14,853 nucleotides of DNA from assembly GCA_035505995.1 (NCBI GenBank), contig DATJQF010000158.1, positions 1-14,853 on the forward strand. Direction: 5' to 3'. The notes beneath the pieces were generated by a model that saw nothing but the letters and a program-made list of their open reading frames with translations, was not told where the DNA came from and made no database searches. Of the stretch, positions 13,251-14,853 are shown in pieces. The stretch's first letter is position 1. Each line of letters starts with the position of its first letter. A program made the position numbers and the translations under genes. The DNA is from DATJQF01 sp035505995 (lineage in GTDB: Bacteria; Bacteroidota; Bacteroidia; Bacteroidales; FEN-979).

Positions 13251-13273
13251 CAAAATCCTACCGATTTTTTCCC

Positions 13274-13281
13274 TACCTTTG
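13274..13281 (+). promoter_or_regulatory. -7 element (TACCTTTG) for the GWxTD gene
   Basis: This exact TAnnTTTG match lies just after a T6 tract that follows the tRNA. No clear -33 element is present. The leader of about 68 nt contains a GGGAC-AATC-GTCCC hairpin at 13295-13308. Confidence 0.55.
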
Positions 13282-13331
13282 CATGAATCTATCCGGGACA
13301 ATCGTCCCTGTGCAATTGAACATGCATTCTG

Positions 13332-13359
13332 AAATCTAAAATCAAAGATCCAAAATGAA
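13332..13359 (+). repeat. Four-unit 7-bp repeat covering the GWxTD start codon
   Basis: Units are AAATCTA, AAATCAA, AGATCCA and AAATGAA, contiguous and in phase. The ATG at 13355 lies in the fourth unit. Confidence 0.65.
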
Positions 13360-14815
13360 AAAGATACTGTTCTTTGCCTTTATCTGTCTCCTCCCCTTTT
13401 TCGGATCCGCCAAGAACCTGTGGGCGTTCCTGACGTATTCCACCTTCAACTCGCCGGAAGGCCCGTATGTGGAGACTTACCTGACCATTGCCGGGAACAG
13501 CGTGAAATACGTCAGGAAAGATAACGGAAAGTATCAGGCCACCGTGGAGATCGTCATGACCTTCAAGCTGGACAGCGCGATCCGGGCTTTCAAGAAATAT
13601 GAACTGAACAGCCCTGAGATCGAGGATACCACGAAAAACAACTTTGAATTCATCGACGAGCAGCGGTTCCAGATACCCAATGGCACCTACGATTTCGAGA
13701 TCCGGCTCTCCGACAAGAACAAGCAGACCAGGCAAACCCCGTTCTCGCAATCCATTATCGTCGATTTCCCGGCCGACAAGCCCAGCATCTCGGGTATCGA
13801 GTTTGTAAAGTCTTACACCAGGAACGAAAATCAGACGGTTCTTACCAAGAGCGGCTACGACCTGGTGCCCTTCGTCTATAACTTCTTTCCCCAGATGGAT
13901 ACCCGCATGATCTTTTACTGCGAGTATTATAACATCGATAAGCTTCTGGGGCCGGGCGGCAAATACGCTCTCAGCTATTATATCGAAAGCTATGAGAACA
14001 ACCTCCGGCTGAATGATTATGCAAAAGTCCGGATAGAGAACGCGAAACCGGTCGGCGTGCTGCTGGCCGAATTCAATATTGAGAACCTGGCCACCGGGAA
14101 CTACAACCTGGTGGTGGAAGCCCGGAACCAGCAGAACGAGGTCATCGCCTCCCGCAAAACCTTCTTCCAGCGGAGCAATCCCCATGCAAAGCTTTCTTTC
14201 GACGAAATGACCGCGCAAAATGTAACCAATACTTTCGTGGAAAAGATCACCAGCCTGGATTCCCTGAAGGAGGATATCAGCTGCACCTACCCTATTTCCG
14301 GCGGCATCGAGCGAGCGTTCATCAAAAGTGCGCTGAAGAGTTCCGACCTCCAGACACTGCAGAATTATTTCTACGGTTTCTGGCTCCGCCGCGACGCGGC
14401 GAACCCGGAAAAAGCCTGGCTGGCCTACCGGGAGCAGGTGATCAAAGCGCAGTATAATTTCGGGACGCCGGTCAAGAAAGGATACCAGACCGACCGCGGG
14501 CGCGTGTTCCTGGAATACGGCCCTCCCAATGTGAGAAGCACGCAGTACAGCGAGCCCAGCACCTATCCCTATGAGATCTGGCAATACTATACGCTGAACA
14601 ACAACCAGCGGAACAAGAAGTTTGTCTTCTATTCACCCGACATGGTCACTTCTGATTTCTTCCTCCTGCACTCCGATGCGATCGGGGAAGTATACAATCC
14701 CCAGTGGCAGCTCGACCTGGAAAGCAGGACCATGGCCCCTTACAGCATCGATCAGACAGAGACGATCAATTCGTGGGGGGATTTTGCGAAGGATTATTGG
14801 GACCTCCCGAATTGA
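13355..14815 (+). CDS. GWxTD domain-containing secreted protein
   Basis: The product is 486 aa and complete. It has a signal peptide (MKKILFFAFICLLPFFGSA, then K). A central beta-rich region with repeated SYYIES and NIENLATGNYNLVVEARNQ segments precedes the C-terminal GWxTD domain at about 332-486. That domain has FWLRRDAANPEKAWLAYREQ (342-361), followed by GYQTDRGRVFLEYGPPN (376-392) and YPYEIWQYY. The eponymous GWxTD motif reads GYQTD here, a Trp-to-Tyr change at 377. The biochemical function of the family is not established, and the location is inferred from the signal peptide. The start and stop codons both fall in 7-bp repeat arrays. No sorting domain follows. Confidence 0.92.
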   Translation: MKKILFFAFICLLPFFGSAKNLWAFLTYSTFNSPEGPYVETYLTIAGNSVKYVRKDNGKYQATVEIVMTFKLDSAIRAFKKYELNSPEIEDTTKNNFEFIDEQRFQIPNGTYDFEIRLSDKNKQTRQTPFSQSIIVDFPADKPSISGIEFVKSYTRNENQTVLTKSGYDLVPFVYNFFPQMDTRMIFYCEYYNIDKLLGPGGKYALSYYIESYENNLRLNDYAKVRIENAKPVGVLLAEFNIENLATGNYNLVVEARNQQNEVIASRKTFFQRSNPHAKLSFDEMTAQNVTNTFVEKITSLDSLKEDISCTYPISGGIERAFIKSALKSSDLQTLQNYFYGFWLRRDAANPEKAWLAYREQVIKAQYNFGTPVKKGYQTDRGRVFLEYGPPNVRSTQYSEPSTYPYEIWQYYTLNNNQRNKKFVFYSPDMVTSDFFLLHSDAIGEVYNPQWQLDLESRTMAPYSIDQTETINSWGDFAKDYWDLPN

Positions 14816-14853
14816 TTACGGATTAGGGATTAGGGATTACGGATTGGGGATTA
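14814..14853 (+). repeat. 7-bp tandem array (GATTASG) after the GWxTD gene, running off the window
   Basis: Units are GATTACG, GATTAGG twice, GATTACG, GATTGGG and a partial GATTA. The first unit begins with the GA of the TGA stop codon, exactly as at pyrB. It continues beyond the window. Confidence 0.9.

Noticed and set aside
13283..13339. An 18-codon leader peptide (MNLSGTIVPVQLNMHSEI) before the GWxTD gene
   Set aside because: Its ATG is 2 bases after the -7 box and so would lie upstream of the predicted transcription start.
13289..14584. A 431-aa minus-strand ORF opposite the GWxTD gene
   Set aside because: It is an antisense shadow of a gene with a signal peptide and a recognisable domain.

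Overview
The window is chromosomal DNA from a member of the Bacteroidota, with moderately high GC coding sequence. Three independent signs support this. There are two secreted proteins with type IX secretion (T9SS) C-terminal sorting domains. There is a GWxTD-family protein. Most promoters carry the Bacteroidota-type -7 element TAnnTTTG instead of a sigma-70 TATAAT box, and strong Shine-Dalgarno sites are generally absent. Genus or species cannot be named from the sequence alone.

Layout, left to right. (1) 1-2324: two tandem paralogues encoding secreted proteins with Asp-box repeats, a PKD domain and a T9SS sorting domain. The first is cut by the window edge, and both end in near-identical terminators. 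(2) 2336-5651: argS on the minus strand, divergent from a P-loop GTPase of the family named after archaeal cyclic 2,3-diphosphoglycerate synthetase; both are driven from a 150-bp region. (3) 5651-7139: pyrB and pyrI, the catalytic and regulatory chains of aspartate transcarbamoylase, separated by a nine-unit 7-bp array. (4) 7142-9883: an 8-bp array, a small Schlafen/AlbA_2 protein, an unknown exported protein, and on the minus strand a larger protein with a C-terminal AlbA_2 domain and an N-terminal half resembling the ATP12 chaperone fold. (5) 9884-12700: a four-gene operon of two heme-motif lipoproteins, a YceI-like protein and a DUF5777-like outer-membrane barrel, ending in a terminator. 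(6) 12702-13250: two almost identical tRNA-Ser genes (UGA and CGA) flanking 356 bp of non-coding, highly structured repeat DNA. (7) 13274-14853: a GWxTD-family protein whose start and stop codons both lie inside short 7-bp repeat arrays.

The housekeeping genes (argS, pyrBI, tRNAs) are ordinary. The less familiar parts are the periplasmic/outer-membrane redox-like operon with a perfect 16-bp palindrome just before its first start codon, the ATP12-like/AlbA_2 fusion, the 7- and 8-bp arrays that run into start and stop codons, the structured element between the tRNA genes, and repeated junctions where a T-rich tract or terminator tail runs directly into the next promoter. No CRISPR array, transposase, integrase or phage gene was seen. 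No clear new defence or biosynthetic system was found; the best candidates for undescribed biology are listed with their limits.
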